A stretch of DNA of 64,000 nt from Lutibacter flavus (GCF_900188355.1 NZ_FZNX01000001.1:915754-979753); one strand, 5' to 3'. Positions 44,784-54,547 are shown, counted from the first letter of the stretch. Numbers and translations are program-made. Notes: generated from the letters alone by a model not told the origin.

Positions 44784-46982
44784 TTAATTGGCAACTTCAC
44801 TAATAAACTTAATACGCATTAACCTTAATTCGTCATCGTCATAATCTCCATCAAATTCATCTAATGCCTTTTGAATACTATCATCCTCTGCTTCCATAAA
44901 GTATTCAAAAATCTCTTCTTGTTGATCTTCATCTAATAATTCATCGATGCAATAATTAATATTAATTTTTGTACCACTATAAACAATACGCTGCATCTCC
45001 TCTATCAATTCCTTGAATTCCAAACCTTTAGCCTTTGCAATATCTTCCAAAGGAAGTTTTCTGTCTGTATTTTGAATGATATACAATTTTAATCCAGAAT
45101 TTACACCTGTACTTTTTACAACAAAATCATCAGGTCTTAAAATATCATTTTCATCAACATATTTTGCTATTAAATCAATAAAAGGTTTTCCAAATTTTCG
45201 TGCTTTACCTTCGCCAACTCCATAAATATTCTTTAATTCATCCATTGTAATTGGATATTTTAAAGCCATATCATCTAATGAAGTTTCTTGAAAAACAGCA
45301 TATGGCGGAACCCCATTTTTTTTAGCAACTGTTTTCTGAAGTTCTTTTAGTAATTTAATAAGAACTTCATCTGCAGAAGAACCACCTGCTTTTGAATTTG
45401 TAACAATTGTAATATCATCACCTTCTTCATACATATGATCTTCTGTCATCATAAAAGACTCAGGTTTTTCAATAAAATCCAGACCTTTATCTGTAATTTT
45501 CACAACACCATATTGTTCAATTTCCTTCCTAATAAAACGAGCTACCAACGCCTGTCTAATAAGTGCCATCCAATACTTATCATCTTGATTTTTACCCGAC
45601 CCAAAATAAGGTTGTTGATCTGTTTTATGAGAATGAATTAGCGCATTTACTTTTCCTATTAAAATACTAACAATATCTTTAGATTTGTATTTTTCATTAG
45701 AAAGTTTAACACATTCCAACAGCGTTTTTAAATCGTCTTTTGCTTCATGCTTTTTCTTAGGATTTCTAACATTATCGTCCATATTGGCTCCTAAACCATT
45801 AACTTCATCAAATTCTTCACCAAAATAATGCAATAAATATTTTCTACGAGACATTGAAGTTTCTGCATACCCTACAACTTCCTGTAACAAAGCATTTCCA
45901 ATTTCTTGCTCAGCTATAGGTTTTCCAGATAAAAATTTCTCCAACTTCTCAATATCCTTATAAGAATAATATGCTAAACAATGTCCTTCTCCTCCATCAC
46001 GACCGGCTCTACCAGTTTCCTGATAATAACTTTCTAAACTTTTTGGAATGTCATGGTGTATAACAAACCGAACATCAGGTTTGTCAATTCCCATACCAAA
46101 TGCAATGGTAGCTACTACAACATCTACATCTTCCATTAAGAACATATCCTGATGTTTTGCGCGTGTTTTTGCATCTAATCCTGCGTGATATGGCACTGCT
46201 TTAATTCCATTAACTTGCAAAACCTGTGCAATTTCTTCAACCTTTTTTCTACTTAAACAATAAATAATACCCGATTTATTTAAGTGCAACCTAATAAAAC
46301 GAATTATATCAGAGTTTATATTACTGGTTTTTAAGCGTACATCATAATATAAATTAGGTCTGTTAAAAGATGCTTTAAATGTTTTAGCAGTAGTCATTCC
46401 TAAGTTTTTTAAGATATCTTCCTGAACCTTTTCTGTGGCTGTTGCAGTTAATCCTATAATTGGTACATCATCTATTCTCTCAATAATAGACCTTAAATTT
46501 CTATACTCTGGTCTAAAATCATGTCCCCATTCAGAAATACAATGCGCTTCATCTATTGCAACAAATGAAATTTTTTGAGATTTTAAAAATTCTACATACT
46601 CTTCTTTAATAAGCGATTCAGGAGCAACATATAATAATTTTGTTATGCCATTTACAATATCACTTTTAACCTGAGCTACATCTGTTTTATTTAACGATGA
46701 ATTTAAAACGTGTGCAATTCCTTTATGTGAAGAAATCCCTCTAATTGCATCTACCTGGTTTTTCATTAAAGCTATTAATGGAGAAACTACAATTGCCGTA
46801 CCTTCTTGAATTAATGCAGGTAGTTGATAACAAAGCGATTTTCCACCTCCAGTTGGCATAATAACAAATGTATCATTACCATCAAGAATACTTTTTATTA
46901 CTTCCTCTTGCAATCCCTTAAACTTATTAAAACCAAAATAAGTCTTTAATTCCTTATAAATATCAATGTCTTTACTTGTCAT
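44784..46982 (-). CDS. recQ: ATP-dependent DNA helicase RecQ
   Basis: RecQ is a 3'-5' helicase in recombination and fork repair. The 732-residue protein has the helicase core with Walker A MPTGGGKSLCYQ (about residue 41), DEAH box AIDEAHCISEWGHDFRPEY (about 140) and motif VI YYQETGRAGRDG (about 320). The RQC region follows, but the usual four-Cys zinc site is not obvious: RRKYLLHYFGEEFDE lacks the typical following Cys cluster. A winged helix and an HRDC domain (PPYAVFQETSLDDMALKYP) come next. The C-terminal extension is acidic. It converges on the ZIP gene with a 2-nt gap. Confidence 0.93.
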   Translation of the reverse strand: MTSKDIDIYKELKTYFGFNKFKGLQEEVIKSILDGNDTFVIMPTGGGKSLCYQLPALIQEGTAIVVSPLIALMKNQVDAIRGISSHKGIAHVLNSSLNKTDVAQVKSDIVNGITKLLYVAPESLIKEEYVEFLKSQKISFVAIDEAHCISEWGHDFRPEYRNLRSIIERIDDVPIIGLTATATEKVQEDILKNLGMTTAKTFKASFNRPNLYYDVRLKTSNINSDIIRFIRLHLNKSGIIYCLSRKKVEEIAQVLQVNGIKAVPYHAGLDAKTRAKHQDMFLMEDVDVVVATIAFGMGIDKPDVRFVIHHDIPKSLESYYQETGRAGRDGGEGHCLAYYSYKDIEKLEKFLSGKPIAEQEIGNALLQEVVGYAETSMSRRKYLLHYFGEEFDEVNGLGANMDDNVRNPKKKHEAKDDLKTLLECVKLSNEKYKSKDIVSILIGKVNALIHSHKTDQQPYFGSGKNQDDKYWMALIRQALVARFIRKEIEQYGVVKITDKGLDFIEKPESFMMTEDHMYEEGDDITIVTNSKAGGSSADEVLIKLLKELQKTVAKKNGVPPYAVFQETSLDDMALKYPITMDELKNIYGVGEGKARKFGKPFIDLIAKYVDENDILRPDDFVVKSTGVNSGLKLYIIQNTDRKLPLEDIAKAKGLEFKELIEEMQRIVYSGTKININYCIDELLDEDQQEEIFEYFMEAEDDSIQKALDEFDGDYDDDELRLMRIKFISEVAN

Positions 46983-47093
46983 TCTATCTTTTGAACTTCT
47001 AATTATTTAAAATAAATATGAATTAAACTTTCATATTTAATAATCAATTTTTTATTTTTCTATTACTTTATTCAATTTCTAATTAAATAAATA

Positions 47094-47101
47094 TATTTTT
47101 G
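47094..47101 (+). promoter_or_regulatory. Probable -7 box of the kdsD operon
   Basis: TATTTTTG matches TAnnTTTG and lies 46 nt before the TTG start of kdsD. The region up to recQ (165 bp) holds no ORF. Confidence 0.45.
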
Positions 47102-47147
47102 TTTTCATTAAAGATAAAACTTTTTTTTAATAGTAAAACTTAATCTT

Positions 47148-48113
47148 TTGAAAAATAAAAATACAATTATAGATATCGCTAAACAAACAATTTTGGATGA
47201 AAGCGAAGCAATTGCGAATTTAGCAAATTTATTAAATGAAGATTTTACAAAAACTGTAAATTTTATTCATTCTTCAAATGGAAGAGTAATTGTTACTGGT
47301 ATTGGGAAAAGTGCAAATATTGCAACTAAAATTGTAGCAACTTTTAATTCCACCGGAACACCAGCCATATTTATGCATGCTGCGGATGCTATTCACGGGG
47401 ATTTAGGAAATATTCAAAAAAATGATGTTGTAATTTGTCTTTCAAAAAGCGGAAATACACCCGAGATTAAGGTATTACTTCCTTTAATTAAAAATTACGG
47501 CAACAAAGTGGTGGCAATTACAGGAAATTTAGAATCCTTTTTAGGCACTCATGCAGACTTTGTTATTAATTCATATGTTGAAAAAGAAGCTTGTCCAAAT
47601 AATTTAGCACCAACATCAAGTACAACTGCTCAATTAGTTATTGGTGATGCTTTGGCTGTTTGTTTGTTAGAGAAAAACAATTTTTCAAGTAAAGATTTTG
47701 CCAAATATCATCCTGGGGGATCATTAGGAAGAAAATTATATTTAAGAGTTCATGATTTAATTGATAAAAATGAGTTACCAGTGGTACATCCACAAACTCC
47801 AATAAAAGATGTTATTATAGAAATTTCAAAAAAGCGTTTAGGAACCACTGCTGTAATAGAAAACGATAAAATTGTTGGAATAATAACTGATGGAGATTTA
47901 AGAAGAATGCTAAAAGACAATTTAGATATTGGCAGTTTAATTGCAAAGGATATAATGGGAAAAAATCCTAAAACTATTTCAGTGGATGCTATGGCTGCTG
48001 AAGCTCTGGAAACTATGGAACGAAATAATATTACACAAATTTTAGTTGAAGACCGCTCAAAATATGTAGGAGTTGTACATTTGCATGATTTATTAAAAGA
48101 AGGAATTTTTTAA
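47148..48113 (+). CDS. kdsD: D-arabinose 5-phosphate isomerase KdsD (KpsF/GutQ family)
   Basis: KdsD converts ribulose 5-phosphate to arabinose 5-phosphate, the precursor of Kdo in LPS. The 321-residue protein has an N-terminal SIS domain (about 30-180: GRVIVTGIGKSANIATKIVATF and CLSKSGNTPEIKVLLP) with ACPNNLAPTSSTTAQLVIGDALA as the family's signature region. Two CBS domains follow (about 205-321: IVGIITDGDLRRML and ITQILVEDRSKYVGVVHLHDLL). The start is TTG (KNKNTIIDIAKQTI). tatC begins one base after its stop, so the genes form an operon with the AhpD-like gene. Confidence 0.93.
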   Translation: MKNKNTIIDIAKQTILDESEAIANLANLLNEDFTKTVNFIHSSNGRVIVTGIGKSANIATKIVATFNSTGTPAIFMHAADAIHGDLGNIQKNDVVICLSKSGNTPEIKVLLPLIKNYGNKVVAITGNLESFLGTHADFVINSYVEKEACPNNLAPTSSTTAQLVIGDALAVCLLEKNNFSSKDFAKYHPGGSLGRKLYLRVHDLIDKNELPVVHPQTPIKDVIIEISKKRLGTTAVIENDKIVGIITDGDLRRMLKDNLDIGSLIAKDIMGKNPKTISVDAMAAEALETMERNNITQILVEDRSKYVGVVHLHDLLKEGIF

Positions 48114-48114
48114 A

Positions 48115-48942
48115 ATGGCCAAAAAAATAAAAGAAGAAAAAGAAATGTCTTTTTTAGACCATGTAGAAATACTAAGATGGCATTTAGTACGCTCCACAGC
48201 TGTTGTATTTATTTTTGCAATTGGAGCGTTTATCATGAAAGATTTTGTATTTAATACAATTCTATTTGCACCAAAAGACGCCAATTTTATTACATATCGT
48301 TTTTTTTGTGAAGTATCTAAAGTATTTGGCACAGATGGCTTATGTATAGATAACATCCCTTTTACTTTTCAAAGTTTGGCGATGGCTGAACAATTTAGTG
48401 TACACATTTGGACTTCATTAACGGTTGGATTTATAATTGGATTTCCATTTATAATATGGGAGTTTTGGAAATTTATAAGCCCTGGCTTGTATGAGCAAGA
48501 ACGTAAAGGAGCTTCCATCTTCATTATTATATCTTCAATTTTATTCTTTATAGGTGTATTATTTGGTTACTATTTAGTAACACCTCTTTCTGTAAATTTT
48601 TTAGGAAATTATTCTGTAAGTGAAGTAGTTGAACGAAATATTACTATAGGGTCATACATTTCACTTGTACGCTCATCATCATTGGCTTCTGGTTTAATAT
48701 TTGAACTACCTATTGTGATGTTTTTCTTAACAAAAATGGGACTTATTACTCCAGATTTTTTAAAAAAATATAGAAAACATGCATTGGTTGTAGTCCTGAT
48801 ATTAGCTGCAATTATCACACCACCAGATATTATTAGCCAAGTAATTGTAGGTATTCCTATTATGGTTTTATATGAAGTGAGTATTATTATTTCTAAAATA
48901 GTTGTTAAACGAGAACTTAAAAAAGAAAAGCAAAATGCCTAA
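48115..48942 (+). CDS. tatC: Sec-independent protein translocase subunit TatC
   Basis: TatC is the twin-arginine signal receptor of the Tat export system in the inner membrane. The 275-residue protein has six transmembrane segments. The family start is MSFLDHVEILRWHLVRS (residues 10-26), with the conserved Glu in HVEILRW, and FWKFISPGLYEQERK lies in the second cytoplasmic loop. The C-terminal segments VLILAAIITPPDIISQVIVGIP are typical. TatA/B are not in the window. It overlaps the next gene by 8 nt. Confidence 0.95.
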   Translation: MAKKIKEEKEMSFLDHVEILRWHLVRSTAVVFIFAIGAFIMKDFVFNTILFAPKDANFITYRFFCEVSKVFGTDGLCIDNIPFTFQSLAMAEQFSVHIWTSLTVGFIIGFPFIIWEFWKFISPGLYEQERKGASIFIIISSILFFIGVLFGYYLVTPLSVNFLGNYSVSEVVERNITIGSYISLVRSSSLASGLIFELPIVMFFLTKMGLITPDFLKKYRKHALVVVLILAAIITPPDIISQVIVGIPIMVLYEVSIIISKIVVKRELKKEKQNA

Positions 48943-49282
48943 TCAAGTTGAAGAATTTAATGCGTATCGATTAAAAATGAATGATAAAATTTTGGCTGAA
49001 GACAATAAAGTCATTAAAAGAATCTTTAATTTAGATACAAATGCATTTAAAAAAGGACATTTAGACGTTAAAACAAAAGAATTATTAGGTTTAGTGGCTT
49101 CAACAGTTTTAAGATGTGATGATTGTATAAAATACCATCTTGAAACAGCTTATAATGAAGGTATTACTAAAGAAGAAGTTATGGAAACACTTTCCATTGC
49201 AACTTTAGTTGGTGGTACCATAGTGATACCCCATTTAAGAAGAGCCTATGAATTTTGGGAAGAACTGGAATCAAAGGGTTAA
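48935..49282 (+). CDS. Carboxymuconolactone decarboxylase-family (AhpD-like) protein
   Basis: This 115-residue protein has the AhpD/CMD fold. The CxxC pair with nearby His is in LRCDDCIKYHLETAYNEG (residues 61-78), the arrangement of AhpD-like peroxidase-coupled disulfide reductases, and TLSIATLVGGTIVIPHLRRAYEFW completes the family pattern. An earlier in-frame ATG at 48902 lies inside tatC; I use the ATG at 48935 (MPNQVEEFNAYRLKMN), which overlaps the tatC stop by 8 nt. Its substrate is unknown, though antioxidant function is plausible. Confidence 0.88.
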   Translation: MPNQVEEFNAYRLKMNDKILAEDNKVIKRIFNLDTNAFKKGHLDVKTKELLGLVASTVLRCDDCIKYHLETAYNEGITKEEVMETLSIATLVGGTIVIPHLRRAYEFWEELESKG

Positions 49283-49359
49283 GAGTTCTATTAAGATAAT
49301 AAAGACCAAATTAAACAATTTTACATTTAAACAATTTATCGATTTAACAACTATTCAAA

Positions 49360-50094
49360 ATGAAATTAAGAGCTGAAAATATCAAAAAGAAATACGGTAG
49401 CAGATATGTTGTAAAAGGAATTTCTCTTGAGGTTGAACAAGGTCAGATTGTTGGGCTTTTAGGTCCAAATGGAGCAGGAAAAACTACTTCATTTTATATG
49501 ATAGTTGGTATGATAAAACCAAATGAAGGGGAAATTTATTTAGATGATCAGCCAATTACGGACTTTCCAATGTACAAAAGAGCGCAGGAAGGTGTTGGTT
49601 ATTTAGCACAGGAAGCTTCTGTGTTTAGAAAATTATCTGTTGAAGATAATATTATGTCAGTCCTTCAATTTACTGATTTATCAAAAAAGGAACAAAAGGA
49701 TAAATTAGAATCTTTAATTGAAGAATTTAGTTTAGGTCATGTTCGTAAAAATCGTGGAGATTTATTATCTGGTGGAGAACGTAGAAGAACTGAAATTGCC
49801 CGAGCATTGGCATCAGATCCAAAATTTATTTTATTAGATGAACCTTTTGCAGGGGTAGACCCTATTGCGGTTGAAGATATTCAAAGTATTGTAGCCCATT
49901 TAAAAGATAGAAATATTGGTATTCTTATTACTGATCATAATGTGCAGGAAACGTTGGCTATTACAGATAAAACATACTTAATGTTTGAAGGAGGTATTTT
50001 AAAAGAAGGAACTCCTGAAGAACTTGCTGCAGATGAAACCGTTAGACGTGTTTATTTAGGTAAAGATTTTGAATTGAAAAAGAAGAAATTTTAA
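49360..50094 (+). CDS. lptB: LPS export ABC transporter ATP-binding protein LptB
   Basis: LptB is the cytoplasmic ATPase that drives LPS extraction from the inner membrane with LptF, LptG and LptC. The 244-residue protein has Walker [14 protein letters not shown] (about 36-48), the Q-loop [12 protein letters not shown], the signature [15 protein letters not shown] (about 140) and Walker [23 protein letters not shown] and the C-terminal [17 protein letters not shown] are typical of LptB. It follows the kdsD operon by 77 nt, in the same direction, which matches its LPS role. Confidence 0.95.
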   Translation: MKLRAENIKKKYGSRYVVKGISLEVEQGQIVGLLGPNGAGKTTSFYMIVGMIKPNEGEIYLDDQPITDFPMYKRAQEGVGYLAQEASVFRKLSVEDNIMSVLQFTDLSKKEQKDKLESLIEEFSLGHVRKNRGDLLSGGERRRTEIARALASDPKFILLDEPFAGVDPIAVEDIQSIVAHLKDRNIGILITDHNVQETLAITDKTYLMFEGGILKEGTPEELAADETVRRVYLGKDFELKKKKF

Positions 50095-50135
50095 ATTTAC
50101 GCAGAGATTCTTCTCTATCAAATAGAATAAAAACA

Positions 50136-50885
50136 TTATTTATTCTGAAGGAGCGACATTACTACATAAATTAAAATAACAATTGGTATTGCCACAAACT
50201 GAAATAACACGCATAACAATGCCGTTATTAAAATAAATACAAATTTCACTTTGTTGTTTTTCCAGCTATAATCCTTAAATTTTAATGAAAACAACGGTAT
50301 TTCTGCATTCATTAAAAAACAAAGTAATAATGTTACTCCTATTAAAAACCATTTATTTTCAATTAAACTAGTAGCAAATTGAACAGAGCTAAACTTTAAA
50401 ATTAGTGGCAAAGACAAAACAACCAAAGTTGCAGCTGGTGTTGGCAAACCTATAAAAGAACTTGTTTGACGTTCATCTATATTAAATTTAGCCAGTCTAT
50501 AGGCTGCTGCCAAGGTAAATAGCAAACCCATAAAAGGTAACCAATGCCAATGACTTTCACTAAAAGAAACCCAATTGCCAACTTCACAAGATAAACCATC
50601 AACCCAATTTTCGTGAACTATTTTAGATAACAACTGAAACATTACAATACCTGGCACTACTCCACTTGTAACAACATCTGCCAACGAATCTAATTGTTTT
50701 CCTAATTCACCCTGAACATTTAATAAACGTGCCGAAAAACCATCAAAAAAATCAAAAAATATTCCTAAAAACACTAAATAAGCTGCAATTACCAATTCAC
50801 CATTTACAGCATATATAACTGCAATAGTTCCTGATAATAAGTTTAATAAGGTTAATAAATTTGGAATGTATTTTTTAATCAACAT
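50136..50885 (-). CDS. pssA: CDP-diacylglycerol-serine O-phosphatidyltransferase
   Basis: PssA makes phosphatidylserine from CDP-diacylglycerol and serine, en route to phosphatidylethanolamine. The 249-residue membrane protein has several hydrophobic segments and the CDP-alcohol phosphatidyltransferase motif D-G-x2-A-R-x8-G-x3-D-x3-D in DGFSARLLNVQGELGKQLDS followed by LAD (about residues 48-70). The N-terminus reads IKKYIPNLLTLLNLLSGTIA. It converges with lptB. An 8-bp AT-rich inverted repeat (50124-50131 / 50139-50146) overlaps its 3' end but is a weak terminator candidate. Confidence 0.93.
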   Translation of the reverse strand: MLIKKYIPNLLTLLNLLSGTIAVIYAVNGELVIAAYLVFLGIFFDFFDGFSARLLNVQGELGKQLDSLADVVTSGVVPGIVMFQLLSKIVHENWVDGLSCEVGNWVSFSESHWHWLPFMGLLFTLAAAYRLAKFNIDERQTSSFIGLPTPAATLVVLSLPLILKFSSVQFATSLIENKWFLIGVTLLLCFLMNAEIPLFSLKFKDYSWKNNKVKFVFILITALLCVLFQFVAIPIVILIYVVMSLLQNK

Positions 50886-50966
50886 CTTTTATAAATTTCA
50901 GTAAATTTAACAAAATGTTTTTCAGAAAGATTAATTATATTTATTTTTTAAATATCTCTTTTTTAT

Positions 50967-51935
50967 ATGCCAATAATTGAATCTAGTTACAAACCCTCGT
51001 TACTATTTAAAAATCATCATTTTAACACGGTTTATAAAACATTGTTTAATTCCGAAACAATTATTTATAAAAGAACCCGGATTGAAACGAGCGATAATGA
51101 TTTTATTGATTTGGATTTTTCATTAAAAAACTCAAACACATTAGTAATTGCAATGCACGGATTGGAAGGTAGCTCTAAATCAAAATATATAGTCTCCGTT
51201 GTTAACTACTTAAATTTAAACAATATAGACTGTGTTTCTGTCAATTTTAGAGGTTGTAGTGGTGAAGATAATAACAATGTTTACTCGTACAATAGTGGAA
51301 AAACCGACGATGTTTCCTTAATCATAAATTATATTTTAACTCATTACAATTATAAAAATATTGTTTTGTTGGGTTACAGTATGGGAGGAAATATTACCTT
51401 AAAATATATGGGTGAAAATTCAGAAACTCCATCAATCATTAAAGGTTCAATTGCAGTATCTGCTCCCTGTGACTTGGAAGGTTCGTCAAATGTATTGTCT
51501 AAATGGCATAATGCTGTTTATTTGAATCGATTTATGAGTACTCTCAAGGAAAAATCGATATTAAAGTTGGAAAAATTTCCAAATAGTGGACTAAATAAAG
51601 AGGCAATATTAAATGCTGAAAATTTTAGGGATTTTGACAATGCCGTTACCGCGCCCCTTTTTGGATATAAAAACGCGCATGATTATTGGAAAAAATGCAG
51701 TTCAAAACAATTTTTAGAAGGAATTAATCTACCAACCTTATTAATAAATGCGCTTGATGATTCCTTTTTATCCGAAAGTTGTTATCCTTTTGAAGCAGCA
51801 AAAAATCATAAATATTTAACCTTAGAAGTTCCCAAATATGGTGGTCATGTTGGATTTAATACTTCTTTTTTTGGAAAGGATTTATTGTGGAGCGAAAAAA
51901 GGATATTGCATTTTATTCAACATATTATTTCTTAA
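50967..51935 (+). CDS. YheT-family alpha/beta hydrolase
   Basis: This 322-residue protein belongs to the YheT/EMB8-like alpha/beta hydrolases. The nucleophile Ser is in LLGYSMGGNITLKYMGE (about residue 144), and the acidic residue and His of the triad are in NALDDSFLS and KYGGHVGFN. The N-terminal YKPSLLFKNHHFNTVYKTLF, and MHGLEGSSKSKYI with the oxyanion loop, are family features, as is VNFRGCSGEDN. The substrate is not known; YheT relatives act on lipid-like esters. It is divergent from pssA. Confidence 0.88.
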   Translation: MPIIESSYKPSLLFKNHHFNTVYKTLFNSETIIYKRTRIETSDNDFIDLDFSLKNSNTLVIAMHGLEGSSKSKYIVSVVNYLNLNNIDCVSVNFRGCSGEDNNNVYSYNSGKTDDVSLIINYILTHYNYKNIVLLGYSMGGNITLKYMGENSETPSIIKGSIAVSAPCDLEGSSNVLSKWHNAVYLNRFMSTLKEKSILKLEKFPNSGLNKEAILNAENFRDFDNAVTAPLFGYKNAHDYWKKCSSKQFLEGINLPTLLINALDDSFLSESCYPFEAAKNHKYLTLEVPKYGGHVGFNTSFFGKDLLWSEKRILHFIQHIIS

Positions 51936-51988
51936 AATTCAACGTTAACTTATAAAGTTTTTTTACTTTCGTTTAAAAATAATTCACC

Positions 51989-53053
51989 TTGAAAAAATAT
52001 ATACTCATTTTTTTATTTTCAATTCAATTAGTATCTGCTCAATCAGTTAGAAAATATTCGAATGAATTTTTAAATATTGGCGTAGATGCAGCTGCTTTTG
52101 GAATGAGTAAAGCTGTTGTAGCAACAAGTAACGATGTAAATTCAAATTACTGGAATCCAGCTGGTTTAGTAGGAATTAAAGATTATCAAGGTGCAATAAT
52201 GCATGCAGAATATTTTGCAGGAATTGCAAAGTATGATTATATAGGTTTTGCAATGGCTGTTGATGAAAAAAGCGCTGTTGGTATTTCATTAATAAGATTT
52301 GGAGTAGATGATATTTTAAATACTACGGAACTTATTGACAATGAGGGAAATATAGATTATAATCGAATAAGTTTATTTTCGGCAGCTGATTATGCATTAA
52401 ATTTATCATATGCCAGAAGTTTACCAATTGAAGGTCTTAACCTAGGTTTAAACACTAAAATTGTAAGAAGAATTATTGGGAAATTTGCTACTTCCTGGGG
52501 GTTCGGACTAGATGCCGGTGTTCAATATGAAAAAAATGATTGGAAATATGGTTTAATGTTAAGAGATATTACAACTACTTTTAATTCCTGGAGTATTGAT
52601 GAAGCTGAATTCGAAAAAATTAAAAATTCAATTCCAGACCAAAATCAGGAATTACCTGAAACAAATGAGATTACCTTACCAAAAGCACAATTAGGAATTG
52701 CAAGAAAATATACTATTTCTAAAGATTTCAATTTATTGACGGAAGTTGATTTAAATATGAGATTTACAAAAACAAATGATATTATTTCAACTGATTTTGT
52801 AAGTATAGACCCAGCAGTTGGGTTTCAATTAGATTATTTAAATATGGTTTTTTTACGAGCTGGTGTTGGAAATATTCAAAAAGAGTTACAATTTGATACT
52901 TCGGAAGAAGTAGTTTTTCAACCAAATTTTGGAGTTGGCTTTAATTATAAAGGAATCCAAATTGATTATGCTTTAACTAATATTGCGTCTGTTGGAAATG
53001 CATTATATTCAAACATATTTTCTATAAAAGTAGATTTTGATTATTTCAACTAA
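51989..53053 (+). CDS. PorV/PorQ-family outer-membrane beta-barrel protein
   Basis: This 354-residue protein fits the PorV/PorQ group of FadL-like outer-membrane barrels, some of which serve type IX secretion. Translation from the TTG start gives a clear signal peptide (MKKYILIFLFSIQLVSAQS). It is followed by YSNEFLNIGVDAAAFGMSKAV and SNYWNPAGL, the N-terminal hallmark of the family, and many amphipathic strands end in FSIKVDFDYFN. It is not the canonical PorV by context: no porU or other T9SS gene adjoins it. A near-consensus TACTTTCG box lies 17 nt upstream, and the DUF4105 gene follows after 35 nt. Confidence 0.82.
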   Translation: MKKYILIFLFSIQLVSAQSVRKYSNEFLNIGVDAAAFGMSKAVVATSNDVNSNYWNPAGLVGIKDYQGAIMHAEYFAGIAKYDYIGFAMAVDEKSAVGISLIRFGVDDILNTTELIDNEGNIDYNRISLFSAADYALNLSYARSLPIEGLNLGLNTKIVRRIIGKFATSWGFGLDAGVQYEKNDWKYGLMLRDITTTFNSWSIDEAEFEKIKNSIPDQNQELPETNEITLPKAQLGIARKYTISKDFNLLTEVDLNMRFTKTNDIISTDFVSIDPAVGFQLDYLNMVFLRAGVGNIQKELQFDTSEEVVFQPNFGVGFNYKGIQIDYALTNIASVGNALYSNIFSIKVDFDYFN

Positions 53054-53088
53054 TTTTAAAATTCTATTAAAATAACATTTATTAATTG

Positions 53089-54267
53089 ATGAAAATTAAG
53101 CCATTATTTACCTTTTTTCTTTTTCTATTTTCAGTTATATCTTATGCTCAGATTAAACTATCTGACAAAGCAACTATTAGTGTAGTTACTTGTGGTCCAG
53201 GAGATGAACTTTATTCTACATTTGGGCATAGTGCTTTTAGAGTGTACGATGCTGTTAATAAATTAGATAAAATTTATAATTATGGAACCTTTAATTTTAA
53301 TGCTCCTAATTTTTATCTCAATTTTGCAAAAGGGAAACTAACCTACCAACTATCCACTACCCGATTTGGGTATTTTTTACAAGTTTATAATTATGAAAAC
53401 AGATGGGTTAAAACGCAGGAATTAGACCTGAATTATAATGAAGTTCAAGCTACATTTGAATTTTTAGAAAACAATGCAAAACCAGAAAACAAAGATTATG
53501 AGTACGATTTTTTCTACGACAATTGTTCAACAAAAATTGAAGATGTTATAAAAACTGTTTTAAATGACAAGGTTACTTTTCATAACAACCATATTACCAC
53601 ACATAAATCTCATAGAGATCTAATAGCCGATTATACTAAAAATCAAAAATGGGGAAAATTTGGAATTGATTTAGCTCTGGGTTCTGTTATAGATAAAGAA
53701 GCTACAGAAAATGATTATAAATTTTTACCCGATTATATTTATGAGGCATTTGAAAATGCAACTATTACAACCGATAATGGGATAAAACCTCTGGTAAAAG
53801 AGAATAAAACAATTATTAATCCTAAAAAAGAACTTTCTATTAAACCTTTAGCTTTTGTATCCACACCATTTTTTACACTGCTATTAATTAGTTTAATTAT
53901 TGTTTATTTCACTTTTAAAAATTACAAGAAAAAAGCAAGATCAAAATGGTTGGATTTCATAATTTACTTTTTAACAGGAATTATTGGAATTGCTGTATTA
54001 CTTTTATGGTTTGCAACCTCACATACAGCTACTTATAAAAATTTAAATTTCTTATGGGCTTTTGCTCCTAATTTGGTTGTTGCTTTTTATCTATTGAAAT
54101 CGAAATTACCTAAATGGATTTATTATTATAACATCTTATTAATTGCTTTAATTTTAATTCTGGCAATTTTATGGTTGTTTAAAATTCAGGTATTTAATAG
54201 TGCTATGATTCCTTTATTAACTGCTTTGGGAATAAGATATTTATTTTTGGTGAAATCTAAATACTAA
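53089..54267 (+). CDS. DUF4105/Lnb-like membrane protein, possible lipoprotein acyltransferase
   Basis: This 392-residue protein has a signal peptide (MKIKPLFTFFLFLFSVISYAQ), a periplasmic domain (about 25-230) and five hydrophobic segments in the C-terminal 140 residues. The domain is DUF4105, now linked to Lnb, which transfers acyl chains on lipoproteins in some Firmicutes and, as I recall, in Bacteroides. A likely catalytic pair is His47 in STFGHSAFRVYD and Cys146 in FFYDNCSTKIED, as in NlpC-like enzymes. N-acylation of lipoproteins is therefore an inference. I use the ATG at 53089, not the TTG one codon earlier. An inverted-repeat element starts 2 nt after its stop. Confidence 0.8.
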   Translation: MKIKPLFTFFLFLFSVISYAQIKLSDKATISVVTCGPGDELYSTFGHSAFRVYDAVNKLDKIYNYGTFNFNAPNFYLNFAKGKLTYQLSTTRFGYFLQVYNYENRWVKTQELDLNYNEVQATFEFLENNAKPENKDYEYDFFYDNCSTKIEDVIKTVLNDKVTFHNNHITTHKSHRDLIADYTKNQKWGKFGIDLALGSVIDKEATENDYKFLPDYIYEAFENATITTDNGIKPLVKENKTIINPKKELSIKPLAFVSTPFFTLLLISLIIVYFTFKNYKKKARSKWLDFIIYFLTGIIGIAVLLLWFATSHTATYKNLNFLWAFAPNLVVAFYLLKSKLPKWIYYYNILLIALILILAILWLFKIQVFNSAMIPLLTALGIRYLFLVKSKY

Positions 54268-54268
54268 C

Positions 54269-54547
54269 TTCTCGATACAATTTTTCTCCATTGCATTTCT
54301 AAAAACCACTCGAAGTGACGTTGATTATGTAAAAATTCCGTCAGTACTAGATACAATTTTTCTCCATTGCATTTTTAAAAATCACTCGAAGTGACGTTGA
54401 TTATGTGAAAATTCCGTCAGTACTAGATACAATTTTTTTTACATTGTATTTCTAAATACCACTAGAAGTGATGTTGAGAGTTACAACTACTCGTCAGTTC
54501 GAGTGATTTCAATAAGAATGAAATTCTTAGTGAAATTGTATCGAGAA
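54269..54547. repeat. 279-bp element with terminal inverted repeats and 76-bp internal tandem repeats
   Basis: Perfect 15-bp inverted repeats (TTCTCGATACAATTT at 54269-54283 and its complement at 54533-54547) bound the element. Inside, 76-bp units start at 54274, 54350 and 54426; the first two differ at three positions, and the third is degenerate. The right end holds a REP-like palindromic piece. It exactly fills the gap between the stop codons of two convergent genes. It has no ORF and no transposase, so it is best described as a MITE- or BIME-like repeat. Confidence 0.85.
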
